A stretch of DNA of 49,660 nucleotides, from assembly GCA_947170465.1 (NCBI GenBank), contig CAMVTS010000011.1, forward strand, positions 1-49,660, written 5' to 3'. The stretch comes from an uncultured Clostridia bacterium. GTDB taxonomy: Bacteria > Bacillota > Clostridia > Oscillospirales > Acutalibacteraceae. Below the pieces are notes generated by a model, which had not been told where the DNA came from, searched no databases, and saw only the letters and a list, made by a program, of their open reading frames with translations. Position 1 is the first letter of the stretch. The number at the start of each line of letters is the position of its first letter. Shown in pieces: positions 1 through 9,556 of this stretch. Position numbers and translations under genes: made by a program.

Positions 1-2
1 GC

Positions 3-65
3 CACATCTCCAAGGCGGTCAAGGAAGCGCTCGACGAGGAATATCCCGACGGCGAACCCTTCTAA
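3..65 (+). CDS. C-terminal end of an unidentified protein (partial)
   Basis: An open frame enters from the left edge and ends at TAA 63-65. It encodes about 20 residues that finish ...EEYPDGEPF, an acidic C-terminus. An intrinsic terminator follows 12 bases later, which supports this as a real gene end. Too little remains to assign a family. It converges on secA. Confidence 0.55.
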   Translation, partial: HISKAVKEALDEEYPDGEPF

Positions 66-77
66 CAGTAAAAGTAT

Positions 78-106
78 CAGGCACAGCACGCTGTGCCTGT
101 TTTTTT
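78..106 (+). terminator. Intrinsic terminator of the partial gene
   Basis: A perfect 9-bp stem (CAGGCACAG / CTGTGCCTG, loop CACG) is followed by seven T at 100-106. It ends the plus-strand gene at 3-65 and may also stop leftward secA read-through. Confidence 0.85.
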
Positions 107-123
107 GCAATTACCGAAACATC

Positions 124-146
124 AAGGGCGCGGAATCCGCGCCCTT
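124..146 (-). terminator. GC-rich hairpin downstream of secA
   Basis: A perfect 10-bp stem (AAGGGCGCGG / CCGCGCCCTT, loop AAT) lies 14 bases after the secA stop. The T-run on the minus side is short (GATGTTT), so this is a likely but not ideal terminator. It probably works with the hairpin at 78-99. Confidence 0.55.
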
Positions 147-159
147 TGTATTTTGTTAT

Positions 160-3033
160 TTATTTGTCGCGTCCGCAGCACTTTTTGTATTTCTTGCCGC
201 TGCCGCAGGGACAGGGATCGTTTCTGCCGACTTTTTTGCCCTTGCGGATGGTCTTGTTGGCGGTATCGGTGCCGTCGCCGGAGGTCTGGGTAGGCTTTGC
301 CACCTGCTCACGCTTGAGCGCTTCCTGAACCGCGTCGGGCTGCTGCAGCTTTTCCTCGCCGCTGTTAATCATCACCTGATGGGCTGCCGCCGCCTGCTGT
401 TCAGCCGCCTTGCGCGCCGCTTCAATCGCCTCCTGGCGCTTTTGAATCTCATACACGCGCTTGGGCATGATGAGCATCATCTTCATGGTGTCCTCGCGGA
501 TGTTCTCAATCATCTCGTCAAACATATCGAAGCCTTCGAGACGATACTCGACGACCGGGTCGTGCTGACCGTAGGAACGCAGACGGATACCGGCTTTGAG
601 CTGATCCATCGCGTCGATGTGATCCATCCAGTGGGTATCGACCGCACGGAGCAGATAGACGCGCTCCATCTCGCGGATTGTCTCGGGAGGAAGGAGCTTT
701 TCGTTCTCCTCGAAAATCGCGTAGGCATCCGCCTTAATCATATCGCCGATTTCGCCCGGCTCCATATCCTCGAGGTCGTCCTTATCGAGGGCGTACTTCT
801 TCTCGTCGGTGATAATCCAGCCCTTGTAGTACTCGACAAGACTCGGATAGTTCCAGTTCTCACGCGGACCCTCGGGAATGTAGTGCGCAATGGAGGTGTC
901 AATGGAATCGGAAACCATCTTGAGCACGGTCTCGTGCAAGTCCTCGCCGTTGAGCACCTGGTCGCGCTGACCGTAGATAATCTCACGCTGGCGATTGAGT
1001 ACGTCGTCGTACTGCAGAACATCTTTACGAATACCGAAGTTGCGCAGCTCGACCTTCTCCTGAGAGCTTTCGATAATGCCGGAGAGCATTTTGTTCTCAA
1101 TCGGGGTGTTCTCGTCAACGTTCATGCGCTCCATCATTGCCTTCATGCGGTCGCCGCCGAACAAGCGCATCAAATCGTCCTCGGTGGACAGGAAGAACCG
1201 GCTCACACCCGGGTCGCCCTGACGTCCGGAACGTCCGCGCAGCTGGTTGTCGATACGGCGTGACTCGTGGCGCTCGGTGCCGATAATCATCAGGCCGCCG
1301 GCTTCACGCACGCGCTCCGCCTCGTCCTTGATTTCGTCCTTATATTTCGCGTTGAGCTCCTGGAAGGTCTTTCTGGCTTCCAGAATCTCCTCGTTGTCGG
1401 TTTCAGCGTAACCGGTGGCTTCCTCAATCAGCTCCTCGGGATAGCCCTGCTTGCGCATGGAAGCCTTTGCCATGTACTCGGCATTACCGCCGAGGATAAT
1501 ATCGGTACCACGGCCTGCCATGTTGGTCGCGATGGTGACAGCGCCGTACTTACCTGCCTGGGCGACAATCTCCGCTTCCTTGTCGTGCTGCTTTGCGTTG
1601 AGCACGTTATGCGCGACGCCGCGGCGTTTGAGCATTTTGGAGAGCAGCTCGGACTTTTCAATCGAAATCGTACCGACCAGCACCGGCTGACCTTTTTCGT
1701 GCGCTTCGACAATCTGGTCAATCACCGCGTTGAACTTGCCGTTCTCGGTCTTGAATACGGAGTCGGGCAAATCCTTACGGATAACGGGCTTGTTGGTGGG
1801 AATCTCCACAACGTCGAGCTTGTAGATTTCCTGAAATTCCTCGCTCTCAGTCTGACCAGTACCGGTCATGCCGGACAGCTTGCTGTAAAGACGGAAATAG
1901 TTCTGGAAGGTGATGGTCGCAAGGGTCTTGCTCTCGCTCTGTACCTTTACGCCTTCCTTCGCCTCAATCGCCTGGTGCAGGCCTTCGTTGAAGCGTCTGC
2001 CGTACATCAGACGGCCGGTGAACTCGTCGACGATGATAACCTCGCCGTCCTTGACAACATAGTCAACGTCGAGCTTCATCACGCCGTTTGCCTTGATTGC
2101 CTGGTTGATATGATGGGACAGCGTAAGATTATCCGGATCGGTCAGGTTCTCAATGCCGAAATGCTCCTCCGCCTTCTTGACGCCCAGTTGGGTGAGGGTA
2201 GCGGTTTTCTGTTTTTCATCAACAACGTAGTCAATGCCGTTCTCGGCGTAGTACGCTTCCATGTCCTCCTTGGAGTCAAGCTCCGTGAAGCGCTGGAGCT
2301 TCAAGGTTTTGGCAAACGCGTCCGCTTTTTCATAGAGGTCGGTAGACTTGTCGCCCTGACCGGAAATAATCAGAGGGGTTCTCGCTTCGTCGATAAGGAT
2401 AGAGTCTACCTCGTCGACAATGGCGAAGGCGTGACCACGCTGAACCTTGTTATCCTTGTAGACAACCATGTTGTCACGCAGGTAGTCAAAACCGAGCTCG
2501 TTGTTGGTACCGTAGGTGATATCGGCGTTGTAGGCTTCTTTTCTGAGGTCGTTGTCGAGGTCGTGAACAATCAGACCGACCTTTAAGCCCAAGTACTTAT
2601 AGAGCTTGCCCATCCACTCGGAGTCACGGCGGGCAAGATAGTCGTTGACGGTGACAATATGAACGCCTTCTCCGGTCAGCGCGTTCAGATAGGCAGGCAG
2701 GGTTGCCACAAGGGTTTTACCTTCACCGGTTTTCATCTCGGCAATACGACCCTGATGCAGCACGATACCGCCCAGCACCTGCACCGGAAAGTGCTTCATG
2801 CCCAGCACACGCCAGCTTGCTTCACGGCAGGCGGCAAACGCGTCGGGAAGGATATCGTCGGTGGTCTCGCCATTGGCAAGACGTTCTTTCAGGAGAGCGG
2901 TCTGGTTTTTCAGCTCGCTCTCGCTCATAGCGGCATACTTTTCCTCCAGTGCGAGCACCTTGTCGCAGATAGGACGGACGCGCTTGATTTCGCGCTTGCT
3001 GTAGTTGCCGAACATTGCTTTTAAGAAGTTCAT
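160..3033 (-). CDS. secA: Preprotein translocase ATPase SecA
   Basis: SecA is the motor that drives unfolded preproteins through SecYEG at the membrane. The product is 957 residues, longer than the roughly 840 of Bacillus SecA. Visible signatures are the Walker A stretch MKTGEGKT, the DEAD-box equivalent [16 protein letters not shown], the helicase segment [23 protein letters not shown] region, and a C-terminal SEC-C zinc motif ([15 protein letters not shown]). The start at 3033 is chosen because GAAAGGAA lies 9 bases upstream and the protein then begins MNFLKAMFG, as in other SecAs; the frame stays open further upstream but enters the preceding gene. It lies 26 bp after the pbpA-like gene, so it is probably the last gene of the SEDS-PBP operon. 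Confidence 0.97.
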   Translation of the reverse strand: MNFLKAMFGNYSKREIKRVRPICDKVLALEEKYAAMSESELKNQTALLKERLANGETTDDILPDAFAACREASWRVLGMKHFPVQVLGGIVLHQGRIAEMKTGEGKTLVATLPAYLNALTGEGVHIVTVNDYLARRDSEWMGKLYKYLGLKVGLIVHDLDNDLRKEAYNADITYGTNNELGFDYLRDNMVVYKDNKVQRGHAFAIVDEVDSILIDEARTPLIISGQGDKSTDLYEKADAFAKTLKLQRFTELDSKEDMEAYYAENGIDYVVDEKQKTATLTQLGVKKAEEHFGIENLTDPDNLTLSHHINQAIKANGVMKLDVDYVVKDGEVIIVDEFTGRLMYGRRFNEGLHQAIEAKEGVKVQSESKTLATITFQNYFRLYSKLSGMTGTGQTESEEFQEIYKLDVVEIPTNKPVIRKDLPDSVFKTENGKFNAVIDQIVEAHEKGQPVLVGTISIEKSELLSKMLKRRGVAHNVLNAKQHDKEAEIVAQAGKYGAVTIATNMAGRGTDIILGGNAEYMAKASMRKQGYPEELIEEATGYAETDNEEILEARKTFQELNAKYKDEIKDEAERVREAGGLMIIGTERHESRRIDNQLRGRSGRQGDPGVSRFFLSTEDDLMRLFGGDRMKAMMERMNVDENTPIENKMLSGIIESSQEKVELRNFGIRKDVLQYDDVLNRQREIIYGQRDQVLNGEDLHETVLKMVSDSIDTSIAHYIPEGPRENWNYPSLVEYYKGWIITDEKKYALDKDDLEDMEPGEIGDMIKADAYAIFEENEKLLPPETIREMERVYLLRAVDTHWMDHIDAMDQLKAGIRLRSYGQHDPVVEYRLEGFDMFDEMIENIREDTMKMMLIMPKRVYEIQKRQEAIEAARKAAEQQAAAAHQVMINSGEEKLQQPDAVQEALKREQVAKPTQTSGDGTDTANKTIRKGKKVGRNDPCPCGSGKKYKKCCGRDK

Positions 3034-3059
3034 GTATGATAATTCCTTTCGTAGGTTGA

Positions 3060-4442
3060 TTAATGCGCTTTGAGCGCCTGTGCAGCGTACTTCATGGCGG
3101 TCTGCGCGACGGGCTTGGCGTACTGGCTGCCGAAGCCGGCGTTTTCGACCACGCAGGCAAAGGCAAGCGGACAGTCCGCGTCGGTTGAGAAGCCGACCAT
3201 CCATGCGTTGGGCTTTTTGTCCTCGCCGACCTCGGCGGTACCGGTTTTAGCCTTGACGGTCAGTCCGCCGAAATCGTCGTAGGTGTAATCGGGCAGTACC
3301 TCGGTAAGCTTGGCGGCGGTATTGGGATTGAACATGTCGCGGCTTCCGCTCTTTTTCATGCCGATCAGCTCCAGCAAATCGCCGCTGCCGCCCTTGATAT
3401 AGGTCGGCGTGACGGACTTGCCGCCGTTGGCAATCGCGCCGCAGATCATTGCCATCTGCATGGGATTGACCTCGTCGTTATACTGACCGACGCCCGACCA
3501 GGCAAGCTGGTTGACCGACGCCTTGGACACGTCATAGTGACCTGCCGGGGTTTTCACGTCGTCGATTTCAAAGCTCATGTTGATGCCGATTTTCTCGGCG
3601 GCTGCGGTCATTTTTTCCGCGCCGATTTCCACGGCGAGCTTGGCAAAGACGATATTGCAGGAGTGCTCCAGCGCCTGCCGGAAGTTGATTTCGCCGTGGG
3701 CTTCGCCGTCGACGCAGGTGATGTCGTTGCCGCCGATTTCTTCGCTGCCCTCGCAGTACCAGGTGCGCTCAAACAAATCGGGAATATTCTCGATTGCCGC
3801 CGCGGCGGTGACTAGCTTGAAAATCGAGCCGGGCGTATAGGTGGAAGAAAGTACGTGGTCGAGATACACGCCCTCGTAGTCCTTCTCGTTGCTTTCGTTA
3901 ATTTTGGGAGGCGCCTGCGGATCGTAGGCAAGCGTGCTGACCGAGCAAATCACCTCGCCGGTCTTGTAGTTATAGACCACGCACGCGCCGGAGGTGTCGT
4001 AGGCGCTCAGCGCGTCATAGACAGCGCCGCAGGTGTTCGCATCCACCGTCAGCGTCATATCGTGAGAGGTGCGCAGGGACTGCGGCATGTTCAAGCCCCA
4101 GATTAAGCTGTAGCCGGTGAGCTGTGAGCGGTATTTGCTCTGGACAGCCGTTGAAATATTCAGGCTATTGTCGCCCACGGTATGCAGCAAGCCGGTGCGC
4201 ACGCTGTAGTTGTCGTTGTAAACGCGGTTCTCGCCGACCGTCTGCGCCAAAGGCGTACCGTTGCGGTCAAAAATCGCGCCTGCCTGTTCCAGACCGCCGT
4301 TGCCGGAGATGTGGGCGTTATACGGCTGGTTTGCCCAGTCGTCGGCGCTGACAACAAGCTCCACGGTAAAAAAGGCGATGCCGCCGATAAAGGCAATCGT
4401 AAAAAAGAGAATGAGTGTGCTGCGTTTGAGCACGCTTTTCAT
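3060..4442 (-). CDS. pbpA: PbpA-like penicillin-binding protein (monofunctional transpeptidase)
   Basis: This is a peptidoglycan DD-transpeptidase that cross-links septal or lateral wall and is anchored by one N-terminal membrane segment (about residues 10-30). The three active-site motifs are present: S206-I-F-K209, S261-C-N263 and K399-T-G401. At 460 residues it is short, with only a small N-terminal dimerisation region, which matches the actinobacterial PbpA/PBP2-short type rather than FtsI or PBP2B. GGGGTGA precedes the start by about 8 bases. It lies 14 bp downstream of the SEDS gene; SEDS glycosyltransferases and class B PBPs act as pairs, so the two products probably form one synthase. 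Confidence 0.92.
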   Translation of the reverse strand: MKSVLKRSTLILFFTIAFIGGIAFFTVELVVSADDWANQPYNAHISGNGGLEQAGAIFDRNGTPLAQTVGENRVYNDNYSVRTGLLHTVGDNSLNISTAVQSKYRSQLTGYSLIWGLNMPQSLRTSHDMTLTVDANTCGAVYDALSAYDTSGACVVYNYKTGEVICSVSTLAYDPQAPPKINESNEKDYEGVYLDHVLSSTYTPGSIFKLVTAAAAIENIPDLFERTWYCEGSEEIGGNDITCVDGEAHGEINFRQALEHSCNIVFAKLAVEIGAEKMTAAAEKIGINMSFEIDDVKTPAGHYDVSKASVNQLAWSGVGQYNDEVNPMQMAMICGAIANGGKSVTPTYIKGGSGDLLELIGMKKSGSRDMFNPNTAAKLTEVLPDYTYDDFGGLTVKAKTGTAEVGEDKKPNAWMVGFSTDADCPLAFACVVENAGFGSQYAKPVAQTAMKYAAQALKAH

Positions 4443-4456
4443 AAGCTGTCACCCCT

Positions 4457-6133
4457 TTATCGTTTCAAAGAATAGGTGCGCTCGTCAGCCGCCTTGATGA
4501 AGGCGAGCAGTCCCCAGCAGCTGATGATACTCGAGCCGCCCGAGCTGATGAAGGGGAAGGTAACGCCGGTGAGCGGCAGCAAGTCCGTTGCACCGAAAAT
4601 ATTCAGCGTAAGCTGCACCACCAGCAGACCTGCCGCGCAGCAGGCGGAAATGGAATAGAAGGTGCTGCGGCTGCGCGTGGTAATCGCTCTGGCATAAACA
4701 ACCAGGAGCGCGACGGCAAGGGCAATCGTAATCGCGACGATAATGCCCATTTCCTCGGCGACCAGACCGAATACCAGGTCGCTCTCGGAGGCGGCGACCT
4801 GCTTGAGGAAGCCGTTGCCGATACCAACGCCGAATAAGCCGCCGCTGGCGATAAATGTCAGCACATGCGTCTGCTGATAGCCCTCGTCCTGGGCATATTT
4901 CCAGACATTGCGGTACGCCTTGAAGCGGTCGGCAACGTAGGGCATGAATCGAATCGCGAAGGTCGCGCCGAACACAGCCGCCGCGACCGCGAGGATAATC
5001 GTCTTGAAGTCGCCGGAGCGCATGAACGCAATCAGCAGGAAGGTAATGAAGAAAATCAGCGCCGTTCCCAAATCGCGCATAATAGCGAGCAGACCGACGC
5101 ACACCACTGAGAAGCCGATAAAGATGAACAAATCTTTTTTGGTATTCAGCTTATCGAGCGTGCCGGCGCCGATGATAATATAGATAACCTTGACCAGCTC
5201 GGAGGGCTGGAAGGAGAAAATGCCGATATAAATCCAGTTGGCGGCGCCGTTGGTGACCTTGCCGAATATGATACTCGTGCCGAGCAAGAGCACGGCGATA
5301 ATCATCAGCGGCAGACGGAAGCGGTAAATCCTGTCGGGATTCTCGATCAGCTTGATGATGATACAGAAAATCACGAAACCGACCACCGTGGCGGCAAGCT
5401 GCATGTATGCCGCGCGTTCCTCCTGCCGTATCAGGAGGATGGCGCCGATTCCCGACAAAAACAGCGCGAGCGCTTCGAGCTCAAAGGTAATCCGGCGCAG
5501 AATGAAGTAGCTGACGGAGAAAAATCCCCATTCCACCACGGCAAGCGCGCCGAAGAGAATCAAGGGTGAAAAGCTGTTGGTGCCGGCGTTCCAGAACATT
5601 GCCTCCACCGTCATAAAGAAGTGGAAAAGCGTAATCATCAGCATGAGCTTCCATGCCTTGATAGCCGGCTTCCGGCTGGGCTTTTTGAAGAACCAGCTCT
5701 CGCGGAGCTCCTCGTTGTATTCGTCACCGCGCAAAAACTGAAATTCCGTGTTGCCGACGCGGATAACGTCGTCAATCAGCACCTGCTTTCTGCCCTCGGT
5801 CTTTTCGCCGTTGACATAGGTGCCGTGAACGGATTCCGCGTCGCTGATGAACCAGCCCTCGCTCCGGCGCAGGAGTACGGCGTGGGTGCGCGATACCGCC
5901 GCGTCCTCAACGACAATATCGTTGGAGCGCTTTCTGCCGATGGTGTTTTCCCAGAGAACGACCGGAATTTTCTCCAAGGTCGCGGTATTCATCAGCGTGA
6001 CGAGCGGCTTTTCGGGACGGCGGCGACGGCGCATGGCGGCGTAGCACTGATAGACAATGAAAATGGCGTAAAGCGGCATGAGAATTCTCAGACCGACAAC
6101 GCCGATGTCAAATATCACCGAAAAATCGAACAT
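4457..6133 (-). CDS. FHA domain-SEDS (FtsW/RodA/SpoVE) fusion protein
   Basis: The C-terminal two thirds are a SEDS-family peptidoglycan polymerase with about ten membrane segments, including the family segment around ESDLVFGLVAEEMG and the C-terminal GVTFPFISSGGSS. Before it come one membrane helix (about residues 10-30), an Arg-rich turn, and a cytoplasmic FHA domain (about 55-135). The FHA phosphothreonine-binding residues are visible: G66-R67, S81-R-T-H84 and N108-G109. The product is 558 residues from ATG 6133, which has GAGG 8 bases upstream; two GTG codons just upstream overlap that site and are less likely. The FHA domain predicts recruitment by a Ser/Thr-phosphorylated partner. RodA versus FtsW identity cannot be decided. 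Confidence 0.93.
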   Translation of the reverse strand: MFDFSVIFDIGVVGLRILMPLYAIFIVYQCYAAMRRRRRPEKPLVTLMNTATLEKIPVVLWENTIGRKRSNDIVVEDAAVSRTHAVLLRRSEGWFISDAESVHGTYVNGEKTEGRKQVLIDDVIRVGNTEFQFLRGDEYNEELRESWFFKKPSRKPAIKAWKLMLMITLFHFFMTVEAMFWNAGTNSFSPLILFGALAVVEWGFFSVSYFILRRITFELEALALFLSGIGAILLIRQEERAAYMQLAATVVGFVIFCIIIKLIENPDRIYRFRLPLMIIAVLLLGTSIIFGKVTNGAANWIYIGIFSFQPSELVKVIYIIIGAGTLDKLNTKKDLFIFIGFSVVCVGLLAIMRDLGTALIFFITFLLIAFMRSGDFKTIILAVAAAVFGATFAIRFMPYVADRFKAYRNVWKYAQDEGYQQTHVLTFIASGGLFGVGIGNGFLKQVAASESDLVFGLVAEEMGIIVAITIALAVALLVVYARAITTRSRSTFYSISACCAAGLLVVQLTLNIFGATDLLPLTGVTFPFISSGGSSIISCWGLLAFIKAADERTYSLKR

Positions 6134-6191
6134 CCGCACCACCTCTTTCCTATCATTATGTCAATCGGATTCCGATATTTATTCATTATAC

Positions 6192-6220
6192 ATGATACCT
6201 TATTTGGCAAAAAAAGTCAA
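6192..6220 (-). promoter_or_regulatory. Promoter of the SEDS-pbpA-secA operon
   Basis: Read on the minus strand, TTGACT (6220-6215), a 17-base spacer and TATCAT (6197-6192) form a sigma-A type promoter about 58 bases before the SEDS start codon. The -35 box abuts the inverted-repeat element at 6225-6389. Confidence 0.7.
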
Positions 6221-6224
6221 CCTT

Positions 6225-6389
6225 ATACTAATACCTATACCTAATAAAAAGTAGACAATCTTTGCGGTCTATTTTCCGCAAAACTGCGTTGTCGTCCTTG
6301 CAAGGCGCCAGCCTTGCCGCGTCCTTCGCCTTGTCTTGCGAAAAATATCCTCGCAAAATATAAGTCTACTTTCTATCAGGAATTAGTAT
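6225..6389. repeat. Inverted-repeat element, family 1 copy A (MITE-like)
   Basis: A 165-bp non-coding element with imperfect terminal inverted repeats: the left end ATACTAATACC..AAAAAGTAGAC mirrors the right end GTCTACTTTC..AATTAGTAT. The core carries GGCGCCAGCC flanked by TCCTTG and GCGTC. The same core, in opposite orientation, sits in the element at 44283-44440. It holds no open frame. It separates the SEDS operon promoter from the serpin terminator. Confidence 0.7.
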
Positions 6390-6395
6390 TAGCAC

Positions 6396-6425
6396 ACAAA
6401 AAAGCCGCCCCAAACGGGACGGCTT
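6396..6425 (-). terminator. Terminator of the dockerin-serpin operon
   Basis: On the minus strand AAGCCGTCCC / GGGGCGGCTT (loop GTTT) is followed by a run of six T. It starts 13 bases after the stop codon of the second serpin. Confidence 0.9.
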
Positions 6426-6438
6426 CGGTGTAGTTATA

Positions 6439-7911
6439 TTACATGGTTTCCATCGCGCCGATAAAGACAGGCAGGTTGTTATAGGTGTCCACAATCATGT
6501 AGACAAACGGTCTGTCCAGGCATATTGTGATGGTTTCCGGATCTACGGGCGCTGCGCCTTCTTTCATTTCCACGACGGTAGCCGCCGCAGCCTTGGTGCC
6601 GCTCTCGTTGACCTCGATAAAGGTCTTGTGGAGCACCTCGTCTATATACGGGCTGGCAGCGCCGGGCTCAACCATGCGCAGGAAGTTGGCTTTTCCGTTT
6701 TCAAACGCGGACGGCATACCCATTTCTTTGAGGTTGTCGCTGAGCGCGTCGTCATACTCTACCTTGAACTTCGGCAGGGACGCTTCGACATATTCATAGG
6801 TGCGCGTGTCGGGCTGGAGCGCCTTTTCCAGCCGCTCACCGGTCAGGTTTTTGACGTAATCCGTCAGCTTGGTGCCCTCCTTGGGGAGGAACGCCGCGAA
6901 GGCGTAACGGTTGCCGGCGTATTCCTTCATAAAGCCGTCGGCGTAATCGCCGTCCTTCAGATAAAGGGGCTCCTCGGAGTCCATCAGCTCAATCGGCGTT
7001 TTGTTGCCGCTGTCGTCGGTGAAGGTCGCTTTGTGTACAACATACGAACCATAGCACTGTTCCCAGCTCGCCTGGAACGCGACGGTGTTCACCAGATACA
7101 ACAGCGCGTCGTCAGGCATTACATCGACCATGTGCGGAATCATCTCGTGTGTTTTCTCGTTGATCCAGCTGTTGAGCGCTTTGACGGATTCACTGCCGAA
7201 GGGCGTTGCGAACACCTCGGCGTTGTAGTATTTCAGCGCGTCCGATACAAAATTCGGGTGGAGCTTGCTGTGCATGCCGTTATCGTTGTACCACAGGGAG
7301 TTGGCGATATCCATGCCGCCTATGACAAATTCCTCTTCCTCTTCGAAAGCGTTTAAACGCTTTATAACAGAAAACGTGGGCGTATTGGCAACATAGTCCT
7401 TGAAATAGGCGTTGAGCACGTTTCTTTTCGCGCCGAGGGTCTGTTCCATCTCGGTCAGGGTGTCGCCCTTCGCGCCGTTTGACGTCATAGAGAGCGCCGC
7501 CATCACGGAGAACGGCGAAACAAAGGTGTTTTTGCCGGACTGCACACTGCTTTTCAGCAGGTCAGCGCTGAATTGGCGCATGGCTTGGCTGCCCTGCTTT
7601 TTCACCTCGGCAGAGATGGGTAGTTCGGGTTCTTCCTCGTCGGGGTCAATCAGACCGGCGACAATCTCCTGAATATAGGTCGCGTCGCTGATGATGACCT
7701 TGCCGTCACTGTCAGCGTCGGCGGCGGTCATCTGCTCGGCGGAATAGTTTCCCAGATCCGCGCAGATATTCTGAATGGTGGTCGCGTCGACAATATCAAT
7801 CTTGCCGTCAAGGTTGACGTCGCCGCGCTTGGGCGCCGTGCCGGCAAAGGCGACTGCCGTCGATGAAATGGCAAGCGTTCCGGCAAGCAGAATCGCAAGT
7901 ATTTTCTTCAT
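6439..7911 (-). CDS. Secreted dockerin-serpin (second of a tandem pair)
   Basis: The 490-residue product has a signal peptide (about 1-23), a type I dockerin (about 29-88, two calcium loops starting DVNLDGKIDIVD and DADSDGKVIISD) and a full serpin domain (about 100-490). Serpins inhibit serine or cysteine proteases by trapping them on a cleaved reactive loop; a dockerin would attach it to a cohesin-bearing scaffold on the cell surface. The hinge ESGTKAAAATVVEM (from residue 436) has the small residues expected of an inhibitory serpin, and the C-terminal DRPFVYMI..PVFIGAM is canonical. By spacing from the hinge the scissile bond falls near KEGAAP, but the exact P1 is uncertain. GGAGAGA precedes ATG 7911. 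The gap from the first serpin is 12 bp. Confidence 0.93.
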   Translation of the reverse strand: MKKILAILLAGTLAISSTAVAFAGTAPKRGDVNLDGKIDIVDATTIQNICADLGNYSAEQMTAADADSDGKVIISDATYIQEIVAGLIDPDEEEPELPISAEVKKQGSQAMRQFSADLLKSSVQSGKNTFVSPFSVMAALSMTSNGAKGDTLTEMEQTLGAKRNVLNAYFKDYVANTPTFSVIKRLNAFEEEEEFVIGGMDIANSLWYNDNGMHSKLHPNFVSDALKYYNAEVFATPFGSESVKALNSWINEKTHEMIPHMVDVMPDDALLYLVNTVAFQASWEQCYGSYVVHKATFTDDSGNKTPIELMDSEEPLYLKDGDYADGFMKEYAGNRYAFAAFLPKEGTKLTDYVKNLTGERLEKALQPDTRTYEYVEASLPKFKVEYDDALSDNLKEMGMPSAFENGKANFLRMVEPGAASPYIDEVLHKTFIEVNESGTKAAAATVVEMKEGAAPVDPETITICLDRPFVYMIVDTYNNLPVFIGAMETM

Positions 7912-7923
7912 GTAAATCTCTCC

Positions 7924-9444
7924 TTACTCACCCATGGTCTCCATCGCGCCGATAAAGACGGGGGTTTTGGTTTCAACGTTGACAATCATGTAGACAAACG
8001 GTCTGTCCAGACGGACAGTGATGGTCTTGGGCGGATCTACCGGCTCGTCAATGGCGCCGGGTTCCATCATTTCGACAACCGTGACCGCCGCCGCGGAGGT
8101 GCCGGTTTCGTTGACGTCGATAAAGGTCTTGTGCAGTACGTCGCCAATCCAGGGACTGCCGTAGGGATTGCTCTGAATCATACGGTAGAAATCCGCTTTA
8201 TCTTTATCAAACGCGGTCGGCATACCCATTGCTTCCAGGTTGGTTTTCAGGCTGGCGTCATATTCCTGCTTGAACTTGGGCGTGACGGCTTTGACGTAAT
8301 CATAGGTGTCCGTATCGGGCTGCAGCGCGTTTTCAAGGCGCTCACCGGTCAGAGAGTTGATATAATCGGACAGCTTAACGCCTTTCTTGGGCAGGAGCGC
8401 CGCGAAAGCATAGTTATAGCCCTTGTAGTATTTCATAAAGCCGTCGGCATAGTCGCCGTCCTTGAGATAGGTGTCTTCCGAGGAGTACATCAGCTCAACG
8501 GGCGTCTGTTTGCCGTTGTCGTCGGTAAAAATGCCGTCCCGTACAGCATAGTCCTTGTCATAAGGCTCTTCCCAGTCTCCCTCAAACGCAACCGCGTTTG
8601 CCAGATACATCAGGGCATCTTTGTTCATTTTTTCGAGAATTTTCGGAATCCTCTCGTGTGTTTTTTCGTTTACCCAGCCGTTGAGCGCGTCGCAGGTATC
8701 CTGATTAAAGGGTGCGGCGAAAACCTCGGAATTGTAGTAATCCAGCACTTCCTTCACAAAGGTGGGATTCAGCTTGGAATGACTGCCGTCGTTGTTGTAC
8801 CAGATGGAGTTGGCGACTTCCAGCGTCGCGGGAACGACCTCGCTATACTGATACTCCCCTGACCAGTAATCATAATACTCCTCCACGTACGGCGTGGTGG
8901 AACCGGGATTTCTGAGATAGGTTGGGTACGCCTTGAAATACGCGTTGAGAACATTGCGGTCGGCGCCCAGGGTTTTTTCCATCTCTGCAAGGGTGGTTCC
9001 GTTCGCGCCGTTGGCGGTCATGGAGAGCGCCGCCATCACGGAGAAGGGTGATACAAAAGCGTTTTTGCCGGGCTCGTTGCAGCTTTTCAGCAGTTCGGCG
9101 CTGAAATTGAAGGACGCTTCGTTGCCCTTCTGATAAACCTCCGCAGGGTCGAGCGGTTCGGGCTGCGGCGCGTCGGGGTCAATCAGTCCGGCGACAATCT
9201 CCTGGATATAGGTCGCGTCGCTGATGATGACCTTGCCGTCGTTGTCCGCGTCGGCGGCTGCCAGCTGTTCGGCGGAATAGTCTCCCAAATCCGCGCAGAT
9301 ATTCTGAATGGTGGTCGCGTCGACAATATCAATCTTGCCGTCAAGGTTGACGTCGCCGCGCTTGGGCGCCGTGCCGGCAAAGGCGACTGCCGCGGATGAT
9401 ACGGCAAGCGTTCCGGCGAGTAAAATCGCAATTATTTTTTTCAT
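7924..9444 (-). CDS. Secreted dockerin-serpin (first of a tandem pair)
   Basis: This is a paralogue of the next gene, with 506 residues. The signal peptide and dockerin are almost identical to those of its neighbour, whereas the serpin domains differ more, mainly in an inserted Tyr/Ser/Pro-rich stretch (PGSTTPYVEEYYDYWSGEY) and in the reactive loop. The hinge ETGTSAAAVTVVEM (from residue 446) fits an inhibitory serpin; the loop then reads MEPGAIDEPVDPP, so the predicted protease target differs from that of the neighbour. The start at 9444 has AAGGAGG 8 bases upstream; an in-frame ATG further upstream would spoil the signal peptide. An ECF-type promoter lies 42 bases before the start. The likely role is protection of surface enzyme complexes from host or microbial proteases. 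Confidence 0.93.
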   Translation of the reverse strand: MKKIIAILLAGTLAVSSAAVAFAGTAPKRGDVNLDGKIDIVDATTIQNICADLGDYSAEQLAAADADNDGKVIISDATYIQEIVAGLIDPDAPQPEPLDPAEVYQKGNEASFNFSAELLKSCNEPGKNAFVSPFSVMAALSMTANGANGTTLAEMEKTLGADRNVLNAYFKAYPTYLRNPGSTTPYVEEYYDYWSGEYQYSEVVPATLEVANSIWYNNDGSHSKLNPTFVKEVLDYYNSEVFAAPFNQDTCDALNGWVNEKTHERIPKILEKMNKDALMYLANAVAFEGDWEEPYDKDYAVRDGIFTDDNGKQTPVELMYSSEDTYLKDGDYADGFMKYYKGYNYAFAALLPKKGVKLSDYINSLTGERLENALQPDTDTYDYVKAVTPKFKQEYDASLKTNLEAMGMPTAFDKDKADFYRMIQSNPYGSPWIGDVLHKTFIDVNETGTSAAAVTVVEMMEPGAIDEPVDPPKTITVRLDRPFVYMIVNVETKTPVFIGAMETMGE

Positions 9445-9486
9445 CGTTCTTCCTCCTTCTTGTAGGATAAAAATCCACTTCATCAA

Positions 9487-9517
9487 TAATACGCTCCGAA
9501 GAGGCGTTTTGGTTGCA
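9487..9517 (-). promoter_or_regulatory. ECF-sigma-type promoter of the serpin operon
   Basis: On the minus strand TGCAACC (9517-9511), a 17-base spacer and CGTATTA (9493-9487) lie 42 bases before the serpin ATG. An AAC-type -35 with a CGT-type -10 is the hallmark of extracytoplasmic-function sigma promoters. The spacer begins AAAACGC. The same sequence and spacing occur before the dockerin operon at 13576-13606. No sigma-A promoter was found in this gap. Confidence 0.7.
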
Positions 9518-9556
9518 GGTTTTTATAATTTTATTATATTATCTAAACAAAAAAAG

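Noticed and set aside
379..2586. Long open frames on the plus strand across secA
   Set aside because: They are antisense to the strongly conserved secA frame, lack ribosome-binding sites and read as its complement.
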